DNA of 64,000 nt from Ambrosia x helenae (Eukaryota; Streptophyta; Magnoliopsida; Asterales; Asteraceae): assembly GCA_030844895.1 (NCBI GenBank), contig CM061231.1:34233149-34297148 (forward strand), written 5' to 3'. The position numbers and the translations under genes are program-made. Positions 12,076-22,893 of this stretch are shown in pieces. The notes under the pieces are model-generated. The model made no database searches and was not told the origin of the DNA. It was given only the letters and a program-made list of their open reading frames with translations. Numbering within the stretch: position 1 is the first letter of the stretch; each line of letters starts with the position of its first letter.

Positions 12076-15000
12076 CTGCAAATAAAATAATACAGACTTT
12101 CAATTTTCAAAGACATGCTTAGATATTAAATTTGATAAACTTGTAAAAATGGCACATTAATATATGAATTTTATATGACTGTTTATCAAGTAAAGATCAC
12201 AATATCCCATGAGATATTAATGACATTTATTAAAATATTGTATTACAGGTAACTTGATTTAAAATAAAAAATGTTGATTTATAAAAACGCAACAATAAAT
12301 AAGTTATTATATATGTTTACTCTAGTTTGGTATAAAAATAAATACAACTAGTGTGATTCATGAAATGCGCGTTGCGCACATTACGACTCGGTTGTTACGA
12401 AAACACTAAGAAGGAAAAGTAACCAACACATACTGAAATTGAACGACAACGACACATTTGTTTCGGACCAAAACTGGCTGACCCAAATATCCTGACCCAA
12501 AAACCGCATAACATACAAATTTTGCCTTCTTTTTTTATGAGAAGTTAATGTTTTGATATATAATCTATATAGAGGGTGTTTGGGATTGAGTTTCAAAACA
12601 ACTTATTGACTTATTGGCTTTTCCAAAAAGCTAATAAGTCAATAAACTGTTTGTGTAACCCAAAAACACTTTCTGTTTTGACTTTGGCTTTTGTCTTTTA
12701 AGGGTGGAAAAACTGTTTTTGAAAAGTTAGAAATCCTGGCTTCTGGCTTTTGACTTTTGGAAAAAAATTACAAATTTACCAACCATACAACCAATATTCA
12801 CAATAAGTTAAGCAAAACACTTAAAAAACAACAATTTATTGACTTTTTGACGTTTCTCATCTGAAAAGGTAATCCAAACACTTTTTTTTAAAACTCCTTT
12901 TCAAAAAGTCATAAGCCAATAAGCACTATTAACCAAAAGCACTTTTGCATTTCCAAACTCAATCCCAAACACCCTCTTACTATTAGCATAAAGTTTTTCA
13001 TAAAATATTATGTGTTGATAACGTTCATGAATAATGTTTAGTTCAACTGATTTATTTGAGGTATAACTTTAGTAGATGATGTAACTTTGAAAGAATAATA
13101 ATCATTGGTTTTTCTAAGGCTTGGCTTATCCACAGTTAAAATTTCACCAATAATATCATAATTTTTTAAATCGATATATCCATCCATTCATTTTAAAAGA
13201 CCCAACATTTAAAACTGTGGGCAGCCCTCTTAATTAGTCTCCCTCTCTCTCACTCACTCTGCAATCACCTTCAAGAAATCGAAGACAGCACCACTCTATC
13301 TATCTTGTCTTTCTACATCGTCTTTATTACCGGGTTTTCAAGCGGCAGTGGCCCTCGGAGGGGTAGGGCTGTATACGTATGGTGGAGACAACCAACCGAT
13401 GACCAGAAAAAGTGATGATGTCAGTCACCTGGATTCCAGCTGAAGTCGTGATGACGATGATGAACGTATGACAGCAAGCCAATGAGGCGGGTCGTCAGAG
13501 AACAGATGACAACACGATGGTTTCTGGCGACGTACGGCGGATTGGTAAGACGGTGATTGTGATGGTTTCGGCGATGGAGCAGGGGCACGGGGATTTGATG
13601 ACGACGACGGTGATGGTTGAGAGCAGGTTTCGGATCTGTATTCACGTCATCGGATCTTGGTGATGCAATGGGTTTTATACGGAGGAGAGCAGAAACGCGC
13701 TAGGCGGACGAAGCTGAGGATGGCCCACGGTCCGCGGAAGGAGGTGAAGCCGGCGCACAGTAGACGTGGTCAGAGGTAGATTTGAGGCGGAGCAGATAGA
13801 TAGGAACGTCATCGGTAGATAGGGAGAAGCATTTTATCGGTGGGAATTGATGGCTGCGAATCTCATCGGTAGAGAGTGAATTGAGTAGGTATCTTGGAGC
13901 AGAGAAAATTACCAAACGGTCCTTGAGTACTATTCATGGACGTTTCTTTTTCATAATATAGGATAATTTTATAGAAACTATAAGATTATTCTTCAATAAA
14001 TCGTTGGATGTTTGTATTCTTTATGCCTTTATTGTATTAGCGAGCAGTTTGAAGTACGATTAAACGTAAAGCCTGACGATTCCTTGAAAAAGTAATTCTA
14101 AGCACCTCGCTATGGCCAGAACGAAGCGCTTTGAGGGGGTAAAACTAATGTTTGGGGGTTTAATTATAAGCACCCAACAAAAAATACCAAGAGCACCAAA
14201 GTCGCCAAATCCAAACCCAAATTAAACTGAAGGATCAAAGCCGAGAGATGCTGAAAGAATTGTAACCCCTTGATTATTTCCATTGATTACAATCTATAAA
14301 TAATACATGTCTATCCCCTTATTTTTGGTAGGGGATAATTATCAATCAATACAAATTTTGAATTACAAATTTACTAAAATTATGTTATCTATTACACCCC
14401 CGCAGTCGAAGCGGGAGGTGACCGGATGCTGAGACTGGATCTGAAATCTTCAAAGAGAACTCTTGGGAGCCCTTTCGTGAATATGTCTGCGATCTGATAG
14501 CGAGATGGGACGTGTAGAATGCGAACATGACCCCATTGAACTTGTTCCCTGACAAAGTGGATATCCAATTCAATGTGTTTAGTGCGTTGGTGCTGAACGG
14601 GATTTCCTGACAGATAGATGGCACTCACATTATCGCAATAAACCATGGTGGCACGGGACACTGGAACTGAGAGCTCAAGTAGCAAGTTGCGAAGCCAGCA
14701 AATTTCAGCTACAACATTCGCCACACCCCGGTATTCGGCTTCAGCACTGGACCGAGATACCGTCGGTTGGCGTTTGGATGACCAAGAGATGAGGTTATCA
14801 CCAAAGTAAACACAGTAACCACTAGTAGAGCGTCTGGTATCGGGACATCCAGCCCAGTCGGCGTCTGTATAAGCGATCAACGAGGAGGTAGCCGAAGAAC
14901 CCAAGAGTAATCCATAGGATGTAGTGCCTTGAATGTACCGAATAATCCGCTTTAGGGCATTCCAGTGATCCGTGTGAGGAGCGTGCATGTGCATGCATAC

Positions 15001-18000
15001 CTGCTGAACCGCATAGGTGATGTCAGGTCTGGTGAAAGTGAGGTATTGCAACGCTCCAGCTAAACTGCGGTATAAAGTCGGGTCATGGAATAATTCGCCT
15101 GGAGAGGAGCCGAGTTTAGCATTTGTATCTACTGGGGTGGCAACAGGGTTAGCGGACTTCATTCCTGCTCGAGCTATGATATCCGCTGCATAAGTCTGTT
15201 GGGACAAAAACATTGTATTACCTTGTCGCGTAACCGAGATCCCTAGAAAATAACTTAGAGGACCGAGATCCTTCATGGCAAACTCGGTTGCAAGGGTTGT
15301 AAGAAGTCGCTGACGTAGGCTAGATGAAGATGTCACGAGAAGAATATCATCCACATAAACTAGTAAGTATGCGGTGTCACCAGCCTGTTGAAGGGTGAAA
15401 AGAGAAGCGTCACAACGACTATTTATAAACCCCAGTTGAAGCACATAATCTGTGAATCGTTGGTACCAAGCACGTGGAGCCTGTTTGAGTCCATATAATG
15501 ATTTGCGAAGGACACACACGTGATCAGGGAAGCGGCGATCCCGAAAGCCCATGGGTTGGTGCATGTAAACTGTTTCATTTAGATTGCCGTGCAAAAATGC
15601 GTTTGTAACATCTAGTTGATGAACTGCCCAACCCTTAGATAATGCAAGTGAGAGTACTGTACGTATCGTGGCCGGTTTAACAACCGGGCTAAATGTCTCA
15701 CCACAATCAATCCCCACCTGTTGAGAACGACCATCACACACAAGTCTTGCTTTGTATCTTTCAAGAGTGCCGTCTGACCTGTATTTGTGTTTAAACAACC
15801 ACATGGAACGGATAATATTCATAGATGGGTCACGAGGAACTAACTCCCATGTACCGTTTCTAATAAGTGCATTATACTCGGTGGTCATAGCAGAGTACCA
15901 TTCCGGGATGGACAAGGCCTCGGTTGGGTTTTTAGGAATGGGAATGATTGAGGTAGAGGTTTGAGTATTAAGGTTAAAGGGGTGCTTGGGCTTAAAGATC
16001 CCACTCATAGAGCGGGTATGGATTGTTCGGGTAGGGGCGGGATTTTGTGTGGAGGATGCGGGTGGGTCTGATATGGGCTGGGTGGACGGATTGTGGATGG
16101 GAGTAGGAGAGGTGTTGGGCCGTGTAGTTTGGGCTGGTGTGGGGGATTCGGGAGCGGCAGTGGAAGGTGCCTGGTGTGGGCCGTGGGGTTCTGATGTGGA
16201 GGGAGATGTATTGAAAGGATTGGGCTGGTCGTTATTTTGTTGGGCCGGTATATTAGGTGTGAGGTTGGGCCGTGGTTGTGCAATGTGAGGGCACAAGTGA
16301 TGTGGGAAGGCTTCTGTGAGGAAATGGTAGGATGGGGTGGGGCCGATGACTTGGGCAAATGGGAATGTGGTCTCGTCGAACGCGACGTGACGGGAGATGA
16401 AAATTTGTTTGGTAGATAGGTCAAGGCATCGGTACCCCCTATGATTGGGAGGATAGCCTAGAAAGACACATGGTTGAGAGCGGTGGTCAAGTTTGTGAAT
16501 GGTTGGGGATGGGAGGAGGGGATAGCATAGGCATCCGAAGACGCGAAGGTGGTCATAGGTGGGTGTGGACAGGTATAACAGTTCGGTGGGTGTGCGGTTT
16601 TGGGTGGTTGTAGATGGGAGGATGTTGAGTAAATAGGTGGCAGTTTCGAGAGCGAAATGCCAAAGGTGGGTGGGTAGGGAGGCATGGGCCATTATGGTGC
16701 GAATCATATTGTTAATGGTTCTGATTTTTCGCTCAGCCTTGCCATTTTGGGAGGAGGTGTATGGGCAGGAAAGACGGTATAGAATACCGTTGGTGGTGAA
16801 GAAGGTTTGGAAGGAGGTGTTAACGTACTCGCGTCCGTTATCACATTGGAATGTTTTTATGGTGTGGTTAAATTGTGTTTTAATTGTAGTTGCAAATTGG
16901 GTGAAAGCGGTGAAGACTTGTGATTTTTGGGTGAGGGGGTAGGTCCATAAAAAATTGGAGTAGTCATCTAGGAACAAAACATAATATTTATGGCCTGAGG
17001 AACTAATTATGGGAGATGTCCACACGTCACTATGTATAATATCAAATGGTTGGAAAGTAAAATTATTTGATTCAAAAAATGGTAAACGTATACTTTTACC
17101 AAGAATACAAGACTGGCATACATTATTGGAAATAAAATCAAAGTCTAAAACATTAGATGTTTTTAATTTATTCAAAGATGCGCGTCCTGGGTGGCCAAGA
17201 CGGTGATGCCAGACTTGTGAAGAAATAGCAGCAAAGGCAGTTGGTTGGTTTGTTGGAGACCCGAGCACCAGGGGATAAAGATCACCGCTGCTGTTGCACC
17301 TTAGGAGGGGTGCCTTGGTCTTGTAATCCTTCACAAGAAAACCAAAAGGGTCAAATTCAACGGAAACCCAATTATCCGTGGTGAAACGACGCACGGAAAT
17401 CAAGTTTTTGACAAGTCTAGGTGAATATAAAACATTTTTAAGGACAAATGGTGGGAAAGGTTTGGGTAGGTATTTGGTGCCTTGTCCAAGCACGGGAATG
17501 GTATCGCCATTACCTACAATAATGTTACGAGAAATGCAATCATTAGAAAAAGAATGGAAGTCACCTGACTCGTGAGACATGGTAGAAGAAGCGCCAGTGT
17601 CCATGTATTGAGTGGGGTCCGGTTGTTGTTGCAGGCTCATGGTGTACAGGGCTTGTTCGATATCAGTAGGGCAGTATGCAGTGTGGGCTTGTTGGGGTTT
17701 TGGGCCAAGAAGACTGGACTGATTAGGTTGGTTGAATGAGGGCCGGTTTGTGTTGGTAGTGGGATACGGGCATGGTGCTGGTGGATTGGGCCATTGTGGG
17801 CTGGTTGGAGAGTAGTAGTGTTGGGCCGGCTGGTTGGGCCATTGAGGAGGCCAGGGTGGGTAGTAGGGATTGTTAGGCCACGGGTAAGTAGGGCAGTATG
17901 GAGGACGTGAACGGCCAAAGCTGGAGCGACCACCACGGCCACGCCTGTTCGAGCGTCCACGACCCCGGGAGTAGGTGTGGGTGTCTGGGCTGTAGGGTGG

Positions 18001-19777
18001 GTTTTGGGAGCGGGTTGGGTCAGGTGATGAGGTGCGGTTTGTGGTGGCAGAGAGTGCGGCAGAGGCAGTTTTGGAGGCATGGAGTGCGCGTTCCGCCTTG
18101 TCCGTTTCAGCCTGGATCAATTTGGAACGAGCATTGTAAAAGGTGGGAAGTGGTTCTTGGTTGCGGATGATTGTGGAGATGCCCTCGTACTGTTCGGGTA
18201 AACCTGCAAGAAGTTGTAAAACAAGCCTGTCATTATCAACCGGTGCCGCCACATTTGCTAGTTGGTTGGCGAGAACCTTCATAGCCTGACAGTAAGCCGA
18301 CATAGAGGAAAAACCATCGAACCGGGTGTTCGAAAACTTTTGCATGAGATATAAGGCACGCGCACTTTTATTATCGTGGAATAAATCCTCGATTGCTACC
18401 CAGGCTTCATGTGCGTTTGAAATATTGTTAACAATTGTGTGAAGCAAATCATTGGAAATCGTACTGTAAATCCATTGTAACACAATGGCATCAATACGAT
18501 CCCAGTCATCTGCGTGTGAAGAAGCGGATTCGGTTGGTGGTGGAGGGCGGGGTTTGAGGTGTTCATCGACTAAAAAAGCTTTACAATGAAGGCGAAACAG
18601 AGTTGCCCAAGTAGAGTATTGGGAGGATTCAATTTCTAGAGTGATGGGGATGAAGGTTTTGATATTTGACACGGTGGTGGCGGGGTGGATTTTTGATTCA
18701 ACGGTGATTGCGGGGATTATGGTGGAAGATGTATTGGGTTCGGTAGACATGATGATGAACAGAGGAATTGAGGGACAGAATTCTGGAAGAAAAGAAGGAG
18801 TTCCGGTCGCAGAAGAATGGCGGCCGAAGGGAAGGTTTGGCGAGCAAGAAGGGTTAGATGGGGTGCCTGGTCAATGATACCATGAAAGAATTGTAACCCC
18901 TTGATTATTTCCATTGATTACAATCTATAAATAATACATGTCTATCCCCTTATTTTTGGTAGGGGATAATTATCAATCAATACAAATTTTGAATTACAAA
19001 TTTACTAAAATTATGTTATCTATTAGATGCAATCACAACCAACTTTTATATTTGATTTTTAGTAGAGACGATAATTAGTTATTTTTTTTTTCTTTCTCAA
19101 TATAACATAACATATACTTGTAATATTTGTTTGAACAAATATTATTTGTATTAGACAAACATCATAATACTAGAAAACTATGTCATATATAACATAAAAT
19201 TACTAGGTTAATAACTTGTTTAAATAATTTAAAGTAAATATATAGAAAGTGAAGAGAGGAAACCTTCATCATCGCAGGAACTCCGGAAACAGCCCATATC
19301 ACGTAGGAGCTGAGGGAAAGCAAAGGCACGAAAAGACGAGATGCTACTAGTCCGGTGGACGATTCTAGGAAGTTTCAGGCAGTCGGCTACACTTTGTGTT
19401 CCAAACCAATGAGCATCTGTTATTAAGCATGCTACTCCATCATCCTTGGACATCAACCGCTCCAAACATTCCCGAATTGGACCTAAGAGATTAATGTTGA
19501 TGTAGTGTATGAAACGTACAGAATTTCCCATGTCGGAGAGCGAGTGCATTTCTTCCTTAGCGTCCGAAATTGGTATGAAATTGAAGTGAGGGTAGTTGGT
19601 AGGATTAGGGGAATTGAAACGAGTATGGAGGATGGTGATGGGAAAGCCTTTAGAGTGAAGTATGTTTGCGAGTTGAAGCATCGGGCTCAGGTGGCCTTGG
19701 AATGGTGTTGGTAACAACACCAACCGACGGTGGTTGGTGGTGGTGGTGGTGATGGTGTTGTTGGTGTTGGTGTCCAT
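11192..19777 (-). CDS. UGT76-like UDP-glycosyltransferase, complete two-exon gene
   Basis: Exon 1 is 19777-19264 and exon 2 is 12075-11192. Joining them gives 1398 nt, 465 residues, in frame. The donor (GAAG|GTTTCC) and acceptor (TTTGCAG|AAATG) are both phase 1 and create a Glu codon. The length and single intron position fit the UGT76 group. His29 in FQGHLSPM and Asp121 in CLITDAHW form the catalytic dyad. The 44-residue PSPG sugar-donor box is residues 344-387, from WAPQQDVLAHPAIGG to FFGDQ, ending in the Gln usually linked with UDP-glucose use. THNGWNST has Asn where many UGTs have Cys. The N-terminus has a Thr/Asn run from a trinucleotide repeat. Closest in style to Asteraceae UGT76 enzymes that glucosylate terpenoids or hormones, but the acceptor cannot be told. 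The intron is 7.2 kb because of a copia insertion and a MITE. Confidence 0.88.
12572..12976. mobile_element. MITE with 22-bp perfect TIRs
   Basis: The element begins GAGGGTGTTTGGGATTGAG and ends with its exact inverse complement, 22 bp perfect. It is about 405 bp, AT-rich and non-coding, inside the UGT intron. The GGGTGTTTGG end is common to plant PIF/Harbinger-like and hAT-like MITEs. No clean target duplication was seen (ATA left, TTA right). Confidence 0.75.
12977..14246. other. UGT intron; gene-like but unrecognised stretch
   Basis: About 13200-13920 is GC-richer. On the minus strand it has a TATA-like GTATAAAACCC near 13672 and short His/Arg- or Ser/Pro-rich ORFs. I recognise no family. 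It may be captured or decayed sequence within the intron. Confidence 0.35.
14252..14394 (-). repeat. Copia 3' LTR (143 bp)
   Basis: Identical to 18883-19025. Its first three bases in element orientation (TAA, 14394-14392) form the stop codon of the polyprotein. Confidence 0.95.
14392..18750 (-). CDS. Copia gag-pol polyprotein, 1452 aa, uninterrupted
   Basis: Order of domains is as in Ty1-copia. A gag-like N-terminus covers about residues 30-230 (STWATLFRLHCKAFL, HDNKSARALYLMQKF). Next come an Arg/Gly segment and a long Pro-rich linker without a visible CCHC knuckle, then protease with DTGA near 384. The pre-integrase motif HHRLGH lies near 514, followed by integrase (HSDVWTSP, CDNGREYVN, SSQNGKAERK). 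RT has YVDDILL near 1132, and RNase H has AYTDADWAGCPD near 1292 and a YCDNVSAIYL/EYRGVA end. No stop or frameshift occurs. The start ATG at 18750 is about 130 bp inside the 5' LTR. The apparent absence of a zinc knuckle is unusual but seen in some plant copia groups. The stop lies in the LTR. Confidence 0.95.
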   Translation of the reverse strand: MSTEPNTSSTIIPAITVESKIHPATTVSNIKTFIPITLEIESSQYSTWATLFRLHCKAFLVDEHLKPRPPPPTESASSHADDWDRIDAIVLQWIYSTISNDLLHTIVNNISNAHEAWVAIEDLFHDNKSARALYLMQKFSNTRFDGFSSMSAYCQAMKVLANQLANVAAPVDNDRLVLQLLAGLPEQYEGISTIIRNQEPLPTFYNARSKLIQAETDKAERALHASKTASAALSATTNRTSSPDPTRSQNPPYSPDTHTYSRGRGRSNRRGRGGRSSFGRSRPPYCPTYPWPNNPYYPPWPPQWPNQPAQHYYSPTSPQWPNPPAPCPYPTTNTNRPSFNQPNQSSLLGPKPQQAHTAYCPTDIEQALYTMSLQQQPDPTQYMDTGASSTMSHESGDFHSFSNDCISRNIIVGNGDTIPVLGQGTKYLPKPFPPFVLKNVLYSPRLVKNLISVRRFTTDNWVSVEFDPFGFLVKDYKTKAPLLRCNSSGDLYPLVLGSPTNQPTAFAAISSQVWHHRLGHPGRASLNKLKTSNVLDFDFISNNVCQSCILGKSIRLPFFESNNFTFQPFDIIHSDVWTSPIISSSGHKYYVLFLDDYSNFLWTYPLTQKSQVFTAFTQFATTIKTQFNHTIKTFQCDNGREYVNTSFQTFFTTNGILYRLSCPYTSSQNGKAERKIRTINNMIRTIMAHASLPTHLWHFALETATYLLNILPSTTTQNRTPTELLYLSTPTYDHLRVFGCLCYPLLPSPTIHKLDHRSQPCVFLGYPPNHRGYRCLDLSTKQIFISRHVAFDETTFPFAQVIGPTPSYHFLTEAFPHHLCPHIAQPRPNLTPNIPAQQNNDQPNPFNTSPSTSEPHGPHQAPSTAAPESPTPAQTTRPNTSPTPIHNPSTQPISDPPASSTQNPAPTRTIHTRSMSGIFKPKHPFNLNTQTSTSIIPIPKNPTEALSIPEWYSAMTTEYNALIRNGTWELVPRDPSMNIIRSMWLFKHKYRSDGTLERYKARLVCDGRSQQVGIDCGETFSPVVKPATIRTVLSLALSKGWAVHQLDVTNAFLHGNLNETVYMHQPMGFRDRRFPDHVCVLRKSLYGLKQAPRAWYQRFTDYVLQLGFINSRCDASLFTLQQAGDTAYLLVYVDDILLVTSSSSLRQRLLTTLATEFAMKDLGPLSYFLGISVTRQGNTMFLSQQTYAADIIARAGMKSANPVATPVDTNAKLGSSPGELFHDPTLYRSLAGALQYLTFTRPDITYAVQQVCMHMHAPHTDHWNALKRIIRYIQGTTSYGLLLGSSATSSLIAYTDADWAGCPDTRRSTSGYCVYFGDNLISWSSKRQPTVSRSSAEAEYRGVANVVAEICWLRNLLLELSVPVSRATMVYCDNVSAIYLSGNPVQHQRTKHIELDIHFVREQVQWGHVRILHVPSRYQIADIFTKGLPRVLFEDFRSSLSIRSPPASTAGV
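14395..14406 (-). promoter_or_regulatory. Copia polypurine tract
   Basis: Minus-strand ACTGCGGGGGTG lies directly against the 3' LTR and is also translated as the last residues of the polyprotein. Confidence 0.7.
18875..18882 (-). promoter_or_regulatory. Copia primer-binding site (tRNA-iMet type)
   Basis: TGGTATCA directly follows the 5' LTR on the minus strand and matches the complement of the 3' end of plant initiator-Met tRNA. Confidence 0.85.
18883..19025 (-). repeat. Copia 5' LTR (143 bp)
   Basis: Identical partner of 14252-14394, bordered on the outside by the target duplication GATGC. Confidence 0.95.
19264..19777 (-). CDS. UGT76-like gene, exon 1
   Basis: This exon encodes residues 1-171 plus the first base of codon 172. 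ATG is at 19777. The donor GT at 19263-19262 follows GATGATGAAG. It is closely related to the exon at 658-1126, with which it shares LSPMLQLANILHSKGF and FGTQSVAD. Confidence 0.92.
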
Positions 19778-19847
19778 TTCTTTGTGAGTCCTGTTTTGTT
19801 GTTTTCTAATTTTAAAGAGGCAATGTTTGGAATGTACACTTGGTAGT

Positions 19848-19857
19848 GCTATTTAAG
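19848..19857 (-). promoter_or_regulatory. Weak TATA-like element of the UGT gene
   Basis: CTTAAATAGC on the minus strand, about 75 bp upstream of the UGT start codon. It is degenerate, and the assignment is tentative. Confidence 0.3.
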
Positions 19858-20681
19858 ATTGCTTTAGATGTACAAAATGAAAATAAAAAATGATGAATAT
19901 CAAATTAATGACATTTATGAGAATCAATAAATTCAAAAACAAATCTTATTTCATCATTAATTTCTGTAGAATTTTGTTTCTCTTCTTAATTAGTCACGGT
20001 GGTGGAAAGAGTTTGAAGCGGGTGTAGGTAAAATGGTTTTTTATATGTGATTGTAAAATTGTATGCTATATTTTTCTAGCCAACTAGTGATATATAATCT
20101 CCACGAGATCGACTTCTCTGCATCAAGTTCCTTTAATTTTCATAATCGACTGTGGTAGTGATAGAAGCTTTTTGAGATGGCTACTCTTCCAAAATTTTAG
20201 ATAAAGAATATGGCAATAACTTCAACTAAGTTGCTACATCAAGTTCATCAATTCAATCTTAAGGTGTTGCTTCCCATAAAGTTAAGGGTTCGAACCATTT
20301 AAACGGCTTTTGTAAAAAAATCGATGTTCAAAAAAAATTTAATACACGTGGTTTTATTTAATTCACTACGTTAAGTATTAATTTATTTAAATATTAAATA
20401 TATAATTACTAAATATTTAAATAATAATAATAATAATAATAAATAATAATAATAATGATTACAAGTAATCTCATGTGCCACTACAATATTTATTCTCAAT
20501 TTTTTCAGATTGTATAAGTATTAATAAGTTTAACTTATTTGTTACCTTTTTAATTTTAATTGTAATTAAGTTCAATCATTAAAGTTTAATGACTCATATT
20601 TCTATAAAAAATAGCTAATAAAAGTATTACTGTAATTCTTACAATCATGTATAAACAAATAATAAATTAATTTAGTTTCCG
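19858..20681. other. UGT upstream region; no gene seen
   Basis: AT-rich DNA with an (AAT)n microsatellite at about 20420-20457 and no coding signal. It separates the UGT promoter from the 3' end of a LINE. Confidence 0.5.
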
Positions 20682-22893
20682 TTTTTGAAAAGTGCACTTC
20701 ATTAAACACACGGATTATCTCCAAGCTAGAGATAAACCGTCAAAACAAAGATTACATCATGTCCAATTACAATTACACCGCCATTTCAAATCAACTACAT
20801 TCCCTTTAGCCCTACACCTATACCAAAAGGTATCCCAAGGCCTTAACATCGGCCACAATCCTAACTACATTTGAGAATACCTTCTCGTTTCTTGCTTTCC
20901 AAAGACGCCAACAAGCCAAGATGAGAATACCCTACACTACCTCCTTCTTCTTGATCGACCCATCCATATACTTTTTAAACTACATCCCATCCTTCAGCGA
21001 AAAAGCAAACATCAGAGGGATGTTCAACCAAGCCGAAATACCATACCAAACTCCATGTGCCAAACAACATGCTGTAATATTTGGTCTACATTCTCCATCG
21101 CTTCACCACAATGCACACAAAAACAATCACCCACGATCATGTTTCTTCGGCTCAAAGCTTCCATAGTCAGAATTCTATCCAAGGTTGCCCTCCACATTTA
21201 CATTACATTTATTTGGAAGCCACTTACACCATCTAAATGGATAATTATCATCCAAAGAAGCCTTCCCAATCATCCACAATCTAGCTTCCTTCACCGAATA
21301 CCCAATGTTGGACCCTATATTCCAAGACCACTGATCCTTCTTATCGTTTAAATGAGTACCCGAAACCACATCCTCATTAGACCTTATTCTATCTAAACTT
21401 GTACACCATTTGTTAGTTTCCAACCGAAACAAATTCGGAAACAATTCTTTTAGCGACTCACAAGCAACCCACGGATCGACCCAAAACTTTATCTTCTTGC
21501 CATCACCAACATTACCCCGGATCATATTAATGAACCTAACCGGTATCCACTTTTTACAATTTTACTCCACGGGCTCGTAACCTTCTTGTTCCAAGGAAAT
21601 TCATCCTACCCTTTTCCAATAGCATCAATGACATTTTTCCATAGAGCCCCATCTTCCGTTTTATATCTCCATAACCATTTCAGAAGCAACGCATTATTAC
21701 TCTCTACAAGCTTGTTTAGACCCAACCCGCCCTCATTCTTTGCCTTTGTAACATTTTCCCAAGCGACCCAATGCCCCTTACCCTTCTCATCGTTGCCACC
21801 CATAAAAATCATCTAATGATGCCTTCAAGCTTATTCATTACCGTAATCGGCGCCTTATATAATGAGAAGTAATAAGTCGGAAGGCTTTCTAACACAAATT
21901 TAATAAGCACAACCCTTCCCCCCATAGATAATACTCGGGCCTTCCAACTAGACAATCTATTCTTGAAAACTTGAAATACCGAATCCCAACCGTTTATGCG
22001 ACCCATGTTATGACCCACCTGAATACCCAAGTACTTAAACAGAATACCTCCCGATCTGTACCCCAATCCATCGGTTTCAGCCTGCACCACGTTTTCGAAC
22101 ATACCAATACTGAATATTGTGGACTTATTAATGTTAATCCATAGTCCCGAACATAAATGAAAAATCCGCAAAATTCTTCTTAAGGCTTTAAAATTAAATT
22201 GCGACCATTCACCCATAACTATAGCATCATCGGCATACAGGAGATGAGAAATACTTGGCCCTCGTTTGGAAGTTTCACCCCATCAAAAGCACCAATACCA
22301 CACGCCTTTCGGATAATAGTAGAAAACGCCTCCATCACAATTATAAATAAAAATGGAGAAATGTGATCTCCTTGCCGAATACCTTTACTACAATTGAACT
22401 CAAAAGTTGGTGACCCATTAACCAATACAGATGATCGAGCCGATGAGACTACGCCATAAATCCAATTGAACCATACTTGAGGAAACTTCATTTGTCGCAT
22501 AATAGATAATAAAAATTCCCATGAACATTGTCGTAGGCTTTTTCAAAATCTATTTTAAACAAAAATATATCTTTTCCCATTCGTTTTGCCCAAGAACTAA
22601 TCTCACTAACAATCAACGGACCGTCAAGAATGTACCTCCTCGAAATGAAAGCCGATTGAGTCTCATAAGTTATAACATCCATCACCTTATTCAATCTATT
22701 AGCCAAGACTTTAGAAATTACCTTGCTAACCACCCCAATAAGATTACTCAGACGATACTCACCAAGTCCTATAGGATCACTAACTTTCGGAATCAAGGTA
22801 ATGAAAGACGATCCAACACCTTTATTGATTATACCCGTCTCCGCAATGTTTTGGAAAATCTTCATGAAATCGGATTCAAAAGGCGACCAAAAC

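Larger units (their letters stand above)
14252..19025 (-). mobile_element. Young, ORF-intact Ty1-copia retrotransposon in the UGT intron
   Basis: A complete 4.77 kb element on the minus strand, the same orientation as the host gene. LTRs of 143 bp (14252-14394 and 18883-19025) are identical at every base I compared. The 5-bp target duplication GATGC flanks it at 14247-14251 and 19026-19030. The LTR ends read TA...CA in element orientation rather than TG...CA. The primer-binding site, polypurine tract and a single uninterrupted polyprotein gene are all present. The very short LTRs resemble the Ale/Retrofit type, which I infer only from length. By structure it could be transpositionally competent. 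Confidence 0.95.

Noticed and set aside
15986..16424. Gly/Trp- and Pro-rich ORFs opposite or overlapping the copia polyprotein
   Set aside because: They are frame shadows of the Pro-rich linker after integrase in the intact 1452-codon ORF.
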